This document shows positions 17,216 to 25,810 of a stretch of 37,194 nt of DNA, one piece after another. Each line of letters begins with the position of its first letter. Position 1 is the stretch's first letter. Both the position numbers and the translations under genes were made by a program. Source of the stretch: Candidatus Tityobacter terrigena. Its GTDB lineage: Bacteria; Vulcanimicrobiota; Vulcanimicrobiia; Vulcanimicrobiales; Vulcanimicrobiaceae. The stretch covers positions 1 through 37,194 of the forward strand of contig PMHO01000047.1 in NCBI GenBank assembly GCA_003156715.1, in the 5' to 3' direction. The notes under the pieces are model-generated. The model had not been told where the DNA came from and made no database searches. It saw nothing but the letters and a program-made list of their open reading frames with translations.

Positions 17216-18247
17216 CTACAACGCCTCGGGCGGGCTCAGGGCGACGCCCGTAGCGTCGCTCAGCGACGTTGTCGAAAGCAGCTTGCCGTTGGAGTAGTGG
17301 AACTCATCGACCTGGTTCGCGCCGCTGTCGGCAACGTACAGGTACGTGCCGGATTTGGTGAACGCGCAATACTGCCCCGACGTCAGACTGCCGAACTGCC
17401 GAATGGGGTTGTCCGTCCCCGCCTGGAAGACGTCGACCACGTGCGTGTCGACCGCTACCAGGTCGCCGCTCTTGTCGAAAGCCATTCCCGTCGGCGTCCC
17501 GATGACGAAGCCGGTGTTAACCCCCTTCGTCGAACCAGGCGCATACTTATTGATTTCACCCTTATTGCTCTTATTCGTGAATCCGACGTAGAGGTTATTG
17601 CTCGAATCGAGCGCGACCGAATACACCGGCAACGCTTCCGAGCCCGAGCCGAAAGAAATCGCATAGTCCGCAGTGGTCGAGCCCTTCTTGAACACTTCGA
17701 CATTACCGGGTTCGCTGTAACCCGTCACGATATTCGCGACGTAGACGGTGCCGTCGGTGCCGACGGCGACGTCGACCGGTTCGAACTGCGCGCCCTCCTG
17801 CAGGATCCTCGACGGACTCGTCGCGCCGGACTTGTAGACGAGCACGGCGCTGCCGCTGCCGCCTTCATTCGCAACGTACAGGGCGCCCTTCGAAACGAAC
17901 AAGCCTTCGGGATAGATGACAGGCCCGCTGCTTCCGCCCCCAAGCGTTCGAATGATCGCGCCGGTGCTGGTATCGTATTCGACGACCGTATTCGCCAGCG
18001 AATCCGAGGCGTACAGCGTCGCGGCGGTATCGGGCGACACGGCCGACGATAACGATGGAAGCGATGGCAGGTTCGCGGCTGCGACTGCACCAGCCGAGCG
18101 GGCGTTCGACGTAACGCCCATGCCGCCGGGCGAGCCAGGCGAGAGCTGGCCTACTCCGCCGCAACCTGCGAGCAACGTAGCCGCCGCGGCGAGCAAAAAT
18201 GTGCCCGTTCCGCGGGCGACATATGTCCGGTTGGAAATTGAAATCAC
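17216..18247 (-). CDS. NHL-type beta-propeller lipoprotein
   Basis: A 343-residue lipoprotein: signal peptide with lipobox LLAGC and acceptor Cys-29, a short Gly/Ser/Pro linker, then propeller blades such as GALYVANEGG, VGTDGTVYVANI, LDSSNNLYVGFTN and FTKSGTYLYVADSG. It is a paralogue-type partner of the NHL protein at 14700-15812 and sits on the other side of the same phosphoesterase. The start is GTG at 18247, chosen because GGAGG precedes it by six bases. It follows the smaller polytopic membrane gene by 100 bases, and the next gene starts 12 bases after its stop. Propellers of this type bind ligands or partner proteins; the function here cannot be read. Confidence 0.85.
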   Translation of the reverse strand: MISISNRTYVARGTGTFLLAAAATLLAGCGGVGQLSPGSPGGMGVTSNARSAGAVAAANLPSLPSLSSAVSPDTAATLYASDSLANTVVEYDTSTGAIIRTLGGGSSGPVIYPEGLFVSKGALYVANEGGSGSAVLVYKSGATSPSRILQEGAQFEPVDVAVGTDGTVYVANIVTGYSEPGNVEVFKKGSTTADYAISFGSGSEALPVYSVALDSSNNLYVGFTNKSNKGEINKYAPGSTKGVNTGFVIGTPTGMAFDKSGDLVAVDTHVVDVFQAGTDNPIRQFGSLTSGQYCAFTKSGTYLYVADSGANQVDEFHYSNGKLLSTTSLSDATGVALSPPEAL

Positions 18248-18347
18248 AAATGACCTCCTCAGTGCAGTCGAAGCCCGGGACGTTTGCGACGCCGGTCGAA
18301 GATGTCCTTCAACGCGTCGCGCCGCGCACGTGCCGATTCAACAGGCT

Positions 18348-20342
18348 TCAAAGCGCGAAGAGCATCGTCCCATCCGCTTGCGTGTTAACCGGGCGCATTC
18401 CCAGAAGATCCGACGGTTCCGGCGTAAGCCAGGCCGACGAATCTTCGTACTGATCGAGCGGCAGCACGACGCGTGCCTTCTGCAGAATGTCGCGGCGTCG
18501 CGAGTAATCCTCAAGCGACACGACGATGTATTGGGTACCGATGGAGCGCAGCCGCTGCAGCGTGCCGGGAGCCGACAAGTCGGCGACCGCTGAATCGTCG
18601 CCTTCGTTCTCGTTAATCAGTTGCACGTGCGCGCGGTGCGCGGCGCGTACGAGGCTCGTATATTCGGGGCCGTATCCTTGAGTTACGAACGGGTAGAAAG
18701 CGAGCTTCGGTTGCTCCGCAGAAGCGGGAATCACGTTTCTCATCCTGGCGAGCGCGATGGCCGGATGGCTCGGCACCGGCACGAAGAGGAGGTCGAGCAG
18801 CAACAGCCCGAGGGCAGCGACCGACGGGACGACGAGAATGCCACGGCGTTCATCGGCCAAGGCGGCGAGTCCGGCACCGCCCAGCAAAGCGACGAAGAAG
18901 CCGCTCAGGAGAGCGAGTTGCGCGCCGAACTCGAACGTCGGCGCGAAGGCGAGGATAGCCCGTGTGAGCGTCGGGAGCGTCAGGCCGAGGTAATGCGACG
19001 GAAGTGCAAGGACGATGCCAAGGCCGATCGCGGTAAGCCAAACGCCGAGGAGCCGCGTGCGACCGGCTCGCTTCAAGACGATCGCGCCGACGATTGCGAG
19101 GCTACACTCGGTCAACCCCGGAGCGATCGAGTAGAGTTGGTAGTCGCCCCAATGCGAGGTGATCGCGAGCAAGCTCGCAATCGGTCCGCTGAAGGCCGAG
19201 CCCAACGCAGTCGGATAGAAAAACTCCCATGGCAAGCCGCCGTCGCAGCCGCCGGCGCACGCAACCAAAATGCGTCCGGGATCGTAAAGAGCAGCCTGTG
19301 CGGCAAGCTCCCGCGCTACCGGCCCGGACGCGGCAAGCCAAATGTACAGGCCCGAGGCAACCAGCGCAAAGAGCGACCACCCCGCTTCACTGGTCCTCCC
19401 GATGCTCCAAAACGTAAAGGCGGCGGCCAGGGTTGTCGTCAGGGCGAGCAGCGGCCAGTGCGTGCTCATCGGGACGATGACCGCGGCCAGGGCGACCCCC
19501 ATCCATTCCTTCTTGAGGACGCCGTTCTCGCGCAAACCGAGTGCCAGCGCCACGACGACCGGTAAAAGCGCGGTCGGCGTCGGGGCGAGCCCAGCGTTTG
19601 CCCAGTAGTCGAGGCGAACGCCGCAAGCTGCCCAGAGAACGGCGCAGCCGAAGCCGGCAGCCGGCCCGGCAATTCGTTTGCCGACAAACCACATCGCGAG
19701 CGCCCCTACAGCGCCGTCCAACAGCGACAAGGGGAGCCGAACTTCTGTGCCCGCATCGATCCAACCGGCCTTGGCTGCGAGTACGAGCATTGCCGCTCCC
19801 AACGCGGCCGCCACCGCCGCGGCGATCGCTATCTTCCACGGCCGCCAAACAGGCAGGGTCCGACGGTAGCGGATGGCTGCAAGAAACCCTTGCTTCGTCA
19901 AGCTCACAACGTCGCGCCCAAACCGGCCGGAGTGGGACGGTAAGCGCGAGCGCAGCCCTCTCGGCAAGAGGTAAGGTCCCATCAGGGCGAGTGCCAGCCA
20001 GAAAAACGAGATGACGGTCATGTCGGCGGCCACGTCGCCGTTGAGCGCCGGGCCCGTGAGCGCGAGAAACAAAATCGACATGACACCCATCGCGACGATG
20101 GCCTGAAGGGTTCGATGCCGTCCGCCGAAGGCGATCACCCAAGCGGCCGGCACGGCGATGAGACCCTTAAGCGAGGACAGCGGCGAAAAACCGGCCGCGG
20201 CAAGCGGCCCCACGTCGACCAAGCCGATGACGACCATGAACAGCAGGCTCTGCCTCCACCAGCGCCTCACGAACGTGATGAAACCGCGCAAGGGCCGGGC
20301 GACTCTCCAGCCCCGGCCCGACCCGCGCTCGGCTGCGACCAT
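18348..20342 (-). CDS. Polytopic membrane protein, possible GT-C-type glycosyltransferase partner (copy A)
   Basis: A 664-residue inner-membrane protein with about 13-14 hydrophobic helices up to residue 520, then a 140-residue hydrophilic, probably extracytoplasmic tail. The tail contains LRSIGTQYIVVSLEDY, echoing LSELRVKYLVVS in the giant neighbour; this pattern occurs in YfhO/GT-C-like membrane transferases, so I infer a polyprenyl-phosphate-sugar-using transferase or transport partner. I see no certain catalytic residues. The ATG at 20342 shares one base with the preceding stop (TGATG), which is why the shorter start was chosen over one 30 bases upstream inside the giant gene. A clear paralogue lies at 31087-33120, again directly behind a giant gene. 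Confidence 0.75.
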   Translation of the reverse strand: MVAAERGSGRGWRVARPLRGFITFVRRWWRQSLLFMVVIGLVDVGPLAAAGFSPLSSLKGLIAVPAAWVIAFGGRHRTLQAIVAMGVMSILFLALTGPALNGDVAADMTVISFFWLALALMGPYLLPRGLRSRLPSHSGRFGRDVVSLTKQGFLAAIRYRRTLPVWRPWKIAIAAAVAAALGAAMLVLAAKAGWIDAGTEVRLPLSLLDGAVGALAMWFVGKRIAGPAAGFGCAVLWAACGVRLDYWANAGLAPTPTALLPVVVALALGLRENGVLKKEWMGVALAAVIVPMSTHWPLLALTTTLAAAFTFWSIGRTSEAGWSLFALVASGLYIWLAASGPVARELAAQAALYDPGRILVACAGGCDGGLPWEFFYPTALGSAFSGPIASLLAITSHWGDYQLYSIAPGLTECSLAIVGAIVLKRAGRTRLLGVWLTAIGLGIVLALPSHYLGLTLPTLTRAILAFAPTFEFGAQLALLSGFFVALLGGAGLAALADERRGILVVPSVAALGLLLLDLLFVPVPSHPAIALARMRNVIPASAEQPKLAFYPFVTQGYGPEYTSLVRAAHRAHVQLINENEGDDSAVADLSAPGTLQRLRSIGTQYIVVSLEDYSRRRDILQKARVVLPLDQYEDSSAWLTPEPSDLLGMRPVNTQADGTMLFAL

Positions 20343-23300
20343 CAACCGGGCCCGGGCAGCCGGCGCCACCAAAAGGCGGCCGCCAACACGAAGACCAACG
20401 TCAGCAAGAAGCCTAGTTCGTTGAGCGCCTCCGGCACGTACAGCATCGTGAAGCGGCGCGCGTCGCCCCTAGTTGGTGGGAGATACCACGCGTCGACATT
20501 CGTATTCACTGGGACGTGGTCTTCATTCGGCAACGCGTGCCCGAGCGTGTGCAACCAGTCGACGAGCGCGAAGCCCGTCAATGCCGGAGACGGCCCGCTC
20601 GCCGGCCAGAGCGCAATCTGCCAGCCTGCGTCGAACGTTTGCGGGACGACCAAAAGGCCCGAACCGGAAAACGAGCCGCTCGCCTCGCTGGCCGTGACCT
20701 GATCGAAGCGCTCGAGCCGACCGCCCTGAAAAGGCGCCGGGGCGCCGTACGAGAGGGTCGCCGCACGCACGTTGATCTCGTCGAGCGGTAGCGATTGCAC
20801 GACGTGGTTTCCGGCAGCGAGCTGGCCGACGTCGACCTGCCCCGTGTCGTACTGTGATGACTCAGCGGGGCTCTCCCTCGCCAGTTCGACGGGCGCGTCG
20901 TCGAGCGCCAGAAGCGGGATTCCCGTGACCCGTTGCATGGCGTTCGGCGCCGCGAGCCGGTCACGCCCGGCCACCAGGTTCGCGACTGCAACTGAGTACT
21001 GGCGGTCGGGCGGCAGATCGGTCTGCACCTGCGTGAACTCAAAGGTGAGCCCGACCAAGCGATGGCGCACGCCGCCGAAGCGGTAGCGCTCGATGCTCCA
21101 CAAATCGAGATCGTAATTGGTCCAACCGGCCGACAGGGCGGCGTCGACGTCGATGGGGACCGAAAGGTCGAACAGGGTGCCGCCCCCGGCATTGACGCTG
21201 GGCGTGAGGAATCGTGCTTCGACGTCGGCTCCGTTCACGTCGCTCTGCGCGGTATCGACGGCTGGGATCGTCTCGATCGAGCCGCTTGGCGCTTGGTACT
21301 CGAGCGCGATCCGTAACTTGAGGCTTGCGTCGCTGCGCACGTCGAATGAAAGACCGGTGGGATCGAAGCTCGTCGAGATCGGGACGGTAAACTTCACGCT
21401 GCGCGTGACGTCCTGCCGCGCGACCGTGGATATCGAAACCCGCGCGATGCGCTGGGGCGGGTTGTCCCCGTCTTGCAGCAGCACGTAGTCAGAACTTACG
21501 GCTAGGACCGTGCCACGCGCCTGACGGGCGTTCTGCAGATCGAGTTCGACGTAGTCGCCGACGTGCAACGAGGCCGCCAGACGGTACCCGAGCAAATTGA
21601 AGCCCGAGAATTGGGCGGCGAGATGCGGCCGACTGCCGGCGGAAACGCTTTCAACGCGCAACAGCTTCATGCCGCGAAGTGAGAAGGTTCGCTCCGCGGC
21701 CCCGGTCGGGATGAGGGTGTTCTCGCGATAAGCCCAGGCATTTCCGACCTGCGGCCAATCGGTTGCGAGCCGAACGCCTCGAATGAGCGCGATGAATGTG
21801 CTCCGCGGTATGTCCGACGTTTCCGAGATCGACCAGGTCGCGGCCAGGCGCACGCCGAGCAGCGTATAATCGTCTGGGCTGGCCGCGCCCTTTTTGAAGT
21901 TCGCGACGGTCCACACCGAGTCGCCGCGATGGTAGGCGACCTCGTTTGCGAACGTTTGATCGAAAACGTGCTCGACCAGGTCGTGCACGTCGTAGTCGGC
22001 GTCCTGCCGGGACTCCGTCGGAACCCACATCGAAAGTTCACGGCCGGTCGTCCGGTTGCGCAGATCGAGCACCAGCGCGAAACCGGCGGCGGCGTTGGTG
22101 GCCGTGTATTTCAGCGTGCACAGCGGATGCTCGTCGAGCGGCAAAGCAAGCCGGCCGAACAAATCGAGATACCCGACGTGCAGCCCGGGCCGCGGGATGT
22201 CCGCCGAAGCATAAACGAGGTTGCCCAACTGCGAGTGGCGCACACCGAGCCGCAGCGGAAACGGCGCAAAGGCGCCGCCCAGTTCGTACAGGTCGGAAAT
22301 CGTGTAGGCGCTGTCGATCCATAGTGCGCCCGCCGCAGGCTTGTTGAACTGGAAGAGGTTCAAGCCCGGGCGCAGCAGGACGTCCGAGAGCACGACGCTG
22401 CCGGCGCCGAAGCGGGCAAAGATTGCCGGTGGTGCGCTGAACTCGCGCGTGAGGTTGCCGTACGTGATCGAAAATGGGCGGGGTAGCAGCCCAGTCGAAG
22501 TGACCCGAACCGTAAGGCTGGCTTGATAGTTGACGGGACATGGGTTGTTGACGAACAGCACCTTGCCGGCATCGGTGTCGGCCACGGAAAGTGCGTTGAC
22601 CATCGCATCGAACTGCTGGTGCCAAACCTGCGCCCGGTTGCAAACCACTTCCGAATTCTCGAGCGGCCGATCGGCTCCGGCGGCGATGGCGGCAACGGCT
22701 CCGGAGTTGCGAATGAGGACGCTCGGCTGCTCCTTCTTACCTTCTAACAGCAGGGAAAGCTTGGCCGGAGCGGTGGACGGCGTTCGAAAGTGAAATCCGA
22801 AGGGTGATTCGAGATTCCACTTTGCTAAATACTTGCTGAGCATCGAAGAGCTGAAAACGAACGCCGAATAGGAACGCTGCCGATAGCGCTCGGCCGTCGT
22901 GCGCTCGGCTAGGCGCTGCGCCTGGGCGGATGGACCGCCGCCGCCGATCGGATACTCCGGATCGATCAGCGTCGGTCCTTCGACGACGTTCGGCAGCAGC
23001 GAGAGCCAGTCGGCGCGAGCCGGCATTTGGTCTGCAATGAGCGCGGCCGCTTGGTTCGTCCAAAGTGGCGTGGCGACCAAACCCTCGAGCGCGGCGGGAG
23101 AGCCGATGACCAGCGCCGGATATGGCGCAAAGAATGCTCGTGGAACCGGCGGCTGTTTCATTTCGAACACGACGCTGCGGCCGAAGTGCGCGACTTCTCG
23201 CAGCCAATCTTGCTGCCGAAGGAAATCGACTGAAGGCCAGCGCTGCAGATTGTTGTCGAAGTTGTAATACAAGCTGCGCTCGTCGCTGACGACGAGGTAT

Positions 23301-24922
23301 TTGACCCGCAGCTCGCTCAGCATCGCCGGCGCGAGCGGCGAGCCCAAGTCATCGAGTACGGCCTGCGGGATCGAACAGCATAGCTGCGGATTGAGTAACG
23401 CGTAACCCATCGGCGGCGGGTTCATTGCCATCGTGTACGCGTCGGCTGTCGGGAACGGCCGATCGCGCGAGTTCCAGCGCGCGTCGATCGGCATGATCAG
23501 CACGCGCGCGTCTCCAACGTCTCGGCTCATGAATCGTTCCGCCGCCGCGCCGTCCGCCGAAATCGGGTCCTCCCTGACGAAATTCGACTGACGCAGCGGA
23601 TTGAATGCGTCGCGGACGACGTAAAGGTATCCGGCCGCCGCCAGAACCGCGCTAACGGCGATTCCGATTCGGGCTAGGCGGCCGAGGCGCAAGCGGATGA
23701 AGCCGAACAGCGAAACCAGCGCGAGAGAGAACCCGACGGCGTACGTCACGGCGACGACCGAATTGAACTTCGAAAAGTCTCGGAAAAGCGCTAGTCCGGG
23801 AACGTACGTGTAGAGCGTCGTGTTGAACTGCCCGAACTCGCCGCGAGATCCGCTGACGAGACAGACGGCTAATGCGGCGAGGATGGCCAGAACCCGGCTC
23901 GAGCGCCGCCGCCGCGTCAGCAGCAAACCCAACCATGCGATCAGCGCCACCACCATGAAGAGCGGTTCGGTCGGTGTCGCCTCGAAAGCATTCGAGCCAA
24001 TTACGAAATGGTAGAACGGAAAGTAGAAGCTAAAGGCTGAGAGCAGCCACGTAAAGCCCGAAAACGTCTCGAAGGCGCTGCTGCTCGAGGACCACGACGG
24101 GGCGTGCGTTGCCAGCAGGCCGGGCAAGAGAATGTCGAGATTGAGCAGGCCGAAGACGATCGCGAAGGCGACGCCCCCGGTCAGCAGCCATCGCAGACGC
24201 CCTTCGAGCACGAGTCGCGGCACCGCTAAGAACGAAACGAACGTCAAGACCAGCATGCTCTCGTACGCGTAGCGCACGTCGACGAGCATCTGCGTGGTAA
24301 CCAGCAACGCCAGGATCGCGCCCCCTCGCGGCGACGGTTTTTCCGTAAAGTCGACGATCGACGGGAAGAGTAGGGCCATCAGCGCGGCCGTGACCACCGA
24401 CGGAATGTGACCCCGTTCGACGATCCCGATCGTCCAGGAGTTGACCGTAAACAGCGTCGCTCCGAGCGCGGCGGCGTAGCTGTTGCGCGTGAAGTAATAA
24501 CACATGTAGTAGCCGCACAGAGGAAGCAGGAACATGCACGGCCACAACCACAACACGCGCTCGACCAGCGGCCACGACGCACCCAGCGACTGCAAGAAGC
24601 TGCCCAGCGCAAAGCACGGCATGTAGCTGGCCCAGTACAGCAGGGATTCGCCGAAGAAAATGTTCGACCAAAGGTGGGGCCAGCCGAAAGCGCCGCCCCG
24701 AATCGTACCCTCCGTGAAGGACGGGAAGTCGACTGCCGCGATCGGAACCGAGGGAACCAGCCATACTCGGAAGACGAAGCACGTCAGCAAGAGCGGAAAC
24801 ACCAGCGGATAGTGCCGCCGGATGCGGGCCGCAAAAAGGGCGGCGCGCGCGCGCCAGCCCGCGCGGACGCGGAGCGGCCGCAAAGCGATCGTCTTCTGGG
24901 GAGTCTCCTTCGTTACGTCCAA
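20342..24922 (-). CDS. Giant membrane protein, GT-C-like with long extracytoplasmic region (copy A)
   Basis: A 1526-residue protein. Residues about 37-435 hold a dozen or more hydrophobic helices with short loops (AAVDFPSFTEG after TM1; FRDFSKFNSV later), an arrangement seen in GT-C enzymes such as mycobacterial AftD and in YfhO-like proteins. Then come about 1050 mostly extracytoplasmic residues: LSELRVKYLVVSDE, a region starting near LLEGKKEQPSVLIRN, and several beta-rich segments that look like carbohydrate-binding or jelly-roll domains. A single C-terminal helix lies at about 1498-1517, followed by WWRRLPGPG. I infer a transferase adding sugars to a lipid-linked glycan outside the membrane; no catalytic Asp is assigned. 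The start is TTG at 24922, with only a weak ribosome site (GTAGG). Its stop overlaps the next gene. Confidence 0.75.
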   Translation of the reverse strand: MDVTKETPQKTIALRPLRVRAGWRARAALFAARIRRHYPLVFPLLLTCFVFRVWLVPSVPIAAVDFPSFTEGTIRGGAFGWPHLWSNIFFGESLLYWASYMPCFALGSFLQSLGASWPLVERVLWLWPCMFLLPLCGYYMCYYFTRNSYAAALGATLFTVNSWTIGIVERGHIPSVVTAALMALLFPSIVDFTEKPSPRGGAILALLVTTQMLVDVRYAYESMLVLTFVSFLAVPRLVLEGRLRWLLTGGVAFAIVFGLLNLDILLPGLLATHAPSWSSSSSAFETFSGFTWLLSAFSFYFPFYHFVIGSNAFEATPTEPLFMVVALIAWLGLLLTRRRRSSRVLAILAALAVCLVSGSRGEFGQFNTTLYTYVPGLALFRDFSKFNSVVAVTYAVGFSLALVSLFGFIRLRLGRLARIGIAVSAVLAAAGYLYVVRDAFNPLRQSNFVREDPISADGAAAERFMSRDVGDARVLIMPIDARWNSRDRPFPTADAYTMAMNPPPMGYALLNPQLCCSIPQAVLDDLGSPLAPAMLSELRVKYLVVSDERSLYYNFDNNLQRWPSVDFLRQQDWLREVAHFGRSVVFEMKQPPVPRAFFAPYPALVIGSPAALEGLVATPLWTNQAAALIADQMPARADWLSLLPNVVEGPTLIDPEYPIGGGGPSAQAQRLAERTTAERYRQRSYSAFVFSSSMLSKYLAKWNLESPFGFHFRTPSTAPAKLSLLLEGKKEQPSVLIRNSGAVAAIAAGADRPLENSEVVCNRAQVWHQQFDAMVNALSVADTDAGKVLFVNNPCPVNYQASLTVRVTSTGLLPRPFSITYGNLTREFSAPPAIFARFGAGSVVLSDVLLRPGLNLFQFNKPAAGALWIDSAYTISDLYELGGAFAPFPLRLGVRHSQLGNLVYASADIPRPGLHVGYLDLFGRLALPLDEHPLCTLKYTATNAAAGFALVLDLRNRTTGRELSMWVPTESRQDADYDVHDLVEHVFDQTFANEVAYHRGDSVWTVANFKKGAASPDDYTLLGVRLAATWSISETSDIPRSTFIALIRGVRLATDWPQVGNAWAYRENTLIPTGAAERTFSLRGMKLLRVESVSAGSRPHLAAQFSGFNLLGYRLAASLHVGDYVELDLQNARQARGTVLAVSSDYVLLQDGDNPPQRIARVSISTVARQDVTRSVKFTVPISTSFDPTGLSFDVRSDASLKLRIALEYQAPSGSIETIPAVDTAQSDVNGADVEARFLTPSVNAGGGTLFDLSVPIDVDAALSAGWTNYDLDLWSIERYRFGGVRHRLVGLTFEFTQVQTDLPPDRQYSVAVANLVAGRDRLAAPNAMQRVTGIPLLALDDAPVELARESPAESSQYDTGQVDVGQLAAGNHVVQSLPLDEINVRAATLSYGAPAPFQGGRLERFDQVTASEASGSFSGSGLLVVPQTFDAGWQIALWPASGPSPALTGFALVDWLHTLGHALPNEDHVPVNTNVDAWYLPPTRGDARRFTMLYVPEALNELGFLLTLVFVLAAAFWWRRLPGPG
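22293..22592. repeat. High-identity tract shared with 35062-35361 (copy A)
   Basis: An ungapped 300-base tract inside the giant gene matches 35062-35361 in the other giant gene in the same orientation (constant offset 12769). By eye I count about 28 differences, about 91% identity. It encodes the segment around FSITYGN, FSAPPAIFA, FGAGSVVL, RPGLNLFQFNKPAAGALW and DSAYTISDL. The flanks fall away sharply, and other parts of the two proteins match only about half their residues. Confidence 0.85.
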
Positions 24923-25017
24923 CGTTTACCTACGAGCTCGATGGCCGGTTTGTCCAGTCTGCCGACCTTACCCTTCGCGCGCGTTGCCTCACTCGGGCCG
25001 CTATGCGACGCCGGCTT

Positions 25018-25737
25018 TCACGACTTTTCGGCGGCCACGACGACGCCGCTAGCCAGCGTCGGAATGCGGCTGAAGAATCCATCGATGAGGTCCGTGATTC
25101 GGTATCGCTCGAATTCGTGGTATTTCCAACCCGCGACTTTCTTGATTGAGTAGCCCCGGTCGCGTAAGAACTCGATCAGCGCGGTCGTGGTCATGACGCG
25201 TATGTGGCCCTGCACCAGCGTGCCGTTCTGTCCTAAGAACTTGAAGAAGAAGCCGTACTTCTTGCGCGCGCTCGGCTCCGTGAAGATCGGTTGAAATCCA
25301 GCTGGTACCAGAATGCGATTGAGCCAGCAAGCCAAATTCGGCGTCGTCACGATCAGCCTTCCGCCGGGCTTGAGAATGCGATGGATTTCGTCCAGCACCG
25401 AATCGGGGTCGAAAAGGTGCTCGATCACCTCCCCGAACGTGACGACGTCGAAGGATTCGTCCGGGAAGGGCAACGGCTCCGCCAAGTCGCGGCGCATGAC
25501 GTCGATGCCCTTCGCGGTCGCGATCTGTGCCGATTCTTCCGAGAGCTCGAGCCCGGTGTACGAAACGTCGGGTGCCCGCTCGCGCAAGGCTTCGATCAGG
25601 GTCCCTCGCCCGCAGCCGATATCCAACAGCGACGAAAACGGGCGCTCGAGCGCAAAGGCCATGACCTTCAGCATGCGGTCCCCGATGAGGGGCACATCGG
25701 TGACGTGGTCGGCGTAAAACCCTGCGCGGGTCAGCAT
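25018..25737 (-). CDS. Class I SAM-dependent methyltransferase (copy A)
   Basis: A 239-residue cytoplasmic methyltransferase of the Methyltransf_11/UbiE-like type. Seen: the SAM-binding motif LLDIGCGRGTL (DIGCGRGTL at about 39-47), the acidic motif II near GLELSEES, the DLAEPLPFPDESFDVV motif and VIEHLFDP with RILKPGGRLIVTTPN. The C-terminal half (LACWLNRILVPAGFQPIF, FFSRIPTLASG) is typical of methyltransferases that act on sugars or lipid-linked sugars in glycan clusters. A close paralogue of the same length lies at 30294-31013. ATG at 25737. It lies 73 bases after a phosphoesterase and 95 bases before the giant gene. Acceptor not known. Confidence 0.88.
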   Translation of the reverse strand: MLTRAGFYADHVTDVPLIGDRMLKVMAFALERPFSSLLDIGCGRGTLIEALRERAPDVSYTGLELSEESAQIATAKGIDVMRRDLAEPLPFPDESFDVVTFGEVIEHLFDPDSVLDEIHRILKPGGRLIVTTPNLACWLNRILVPAGFQPIFTEPSARKKYGFFFKFLGQNGTLVQGHIRVMTTTALIEFLRDRGYSIKKVAGWKYHEFERYRITDLIDGFFSRIPTLASGVVVAAEKS

Positions 25738-25810
25738 CGGTGAATCGAAGATCGCAGCGGCAAGTTAATGGCGATTTGGGGCGGGTTGCCGCCGCACCTG
25801 CCGTTATGCC
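25738..25810 (-). promoter_or_regulatory. 73-base leader conserved before both methyltransferase paralogues (copy A)
   Basis: This gap has the same length as 31014-31086 before the paralogue and shares blocks with it. GCAGGTGCG lies 56 bases from the start codon (25793-25801), a GC hairpin lies just after it (minus strand GGCGG-CAAC-CCGCC, 25780-25793), followed by CCCAAA and then CTTGCCGC. The upstream genes differ (phosphoesterase here, GT-C-like protein there), so the shared sequence is not simply coding carry-over. It may be a promoter, operator or leader element; I see no standard -10/-35 pair. Confidence 0.45.

Noticed and set aside
18621-19565. 314-codon plus-strand frame opposite the smaller membrane protein
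   Set aside because: Arg/Glu-rich, low-complexity product antisense to a hydrophobic paralogous gene; no ribosome site.
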